Source: Candidatus Zhuqueibacterota bacterium (lineage in GTDB: Bacteria > Zhuqueibacterota > Zhuqueibacteria > Residuimicrobiales > Krinioviventaceae). Taken from it: a DNA stretch of 64,000 bases. The translations under genes were made by a program, and so were the position numbers. Where the stretch lies: positions 43,801-107,800 of the forward strand of contig JAFGKD010000098.1 in NCBI GenBank assembly GCA_016928775.1. The letters run 5' to 3'. This document shows, piece after piece, positions 63,769 to 64,000 of the stretch. Each line of letters begins with the position of its first letter. Position 1 is the stretch's first letter. The notes under the pieces are model-generated. The model saw only the letters and a list, made by a program, of their open reading frames with translations, did not search any database and was not told where the DNA came from.

Positions 63769-63902
63769 TTGGCACGGCCTTTGGCCGCAGCCAAATTACA
63801 AGCCACTGATGAACACGGATTTTTCGGCTTTGCTTCGAGAAAGCTTTGGGACTGGAGGCTAAAAAGGCTTAAAATGAATGATATGATCTGTGTTTCATCC
63901 GT
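63769..63902. repeat. Second copy of the dispersed repeat, interrupted
   Basis: 63769-63808 matches 44165-44203 with a few changes; 63889-63902 (tgtgtttcatccgt) matches 44203-44216 exactly. About 80 bases of other sequence separate the two parts here, which are contiguous in the copy at 44 kb. Confidence 0.7.
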
Positions 63903-64000
63903 ACGACAAATCTGAAACATCGTGTTTTTTTGGCAAAGTTTACAAGCCAACCACAGAGAACACAAAGAACACAGAGAATCACATCCAGCAAAAAAGGAAC

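Larger units (their letters stand above)
63531..64000. other. Intergenic region with dispersed repeats
   Basis: 470 bases without a supported gene. Contains a 10-bp inverted repeat (63605-63641), a repeat copy shared with 44165-44216, and near 63950 'accacagagaacacaaagaac' text of the kind seen at the left end of the window. Confidence 0.5.

Noticed and set aside
1..64000. CRISPR array, rRNA, tRNA, integrase or transposase genes
   Set aside because: No spaced direct repeats of CRISPR size, no RNA gene signatures and no transposase or integrase motifs were found on either strand.

Overview
The window reads like a chromosome segment from an uncultured bacterium of the FCB group, most like candidate phylum KSB1 or Calditrichota-type lineages. 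The basis is five large secreted proteins that end in the same C-terminal sorting module (an NYPNPFN motif, an IYN/LGQ-type strand, a final basic residue), as in type IX secretion cargo, plus a FISUMP-domain protein. Assignment to a named phylum is inference; there is no rRNA here. Nearly all genes lie on the minus strand.

Region 1 (1-8.0 kb): the tail of a probable M48 protease, a beta-barrel-like protein coupled to a polysaccharide deacetylase, a DUF4143 ATPase, and a Ser/Thr kinase-TPR protein followed by a sigma-54 activator. Region 2 (8.5-11.5 kb): a small redox cassette of NapH-like ferredoxin, five-heme cytochrome c, DUF6132 membrane protein, FmdB zinc ribbon and, at its head, a tiny membrane protein whose frame crosses an in-frame TGA followed by a hairpin at the distance of a bacterial SECIS. 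I read this as a new selenoprotein candidate; it is the most interesting object in the window. Region 3 (11.6-20.1 kb): an SNase-like protein, an OmpR/HK pair and an ICMT-like/HEAT fusion in one operon with a PmrA/QseB-like box, then slipin and NfeD, a 176-nt structured RNA that looks like 6S RNA, and comM.

Region 4 (20-25 kb): a truncated DUF5916 gene, a CDP-alcohol phosphotransferase, a cupin, and a zinc-type ABC transporter (znuA-C-B) with an MBL hydrolase. Region 5 (25-48.6 kb): a carbohydrate locus for uronate-containing polysaccharides. It has a Gfo/Idh/MocA oxidoreductase, two tandem giant secreted paralogs, a sugar isomerase and a GH88-type unsaturated uronyl hydrolase, divergent from an alginate-type porin, an SSS symporter and its small accessory protein. 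Then come an aldose epimerase, a GH67-like enzyme with a carbohydrate-binding tail, a GH2 enzyme and an M24 peptidase-like protein. No SusC/SusD pair is present, so the porin plus symporter is the likely uptake route. Debris sits between: a cold-shock gene remnant with its terminator and an orphan AbrB-type antitoxin.

Region 6 (48.8-63.5 kb): secreted and sensory proteins. These are a 14-repeat beta-propeller protein, an ankyrin protein, a GH5-like glycosidase, a FISUMP protein, a TPR/NHL-like protein, a second OmpR/HK pair whose sensor has a TPR-like extracytoplasmic part, an MFS transporter and a parallel beta-helix (polysaccharide lyase-like) secreted protein. The last 470 bases hold dispersed repeat sequence and no gene I can support.
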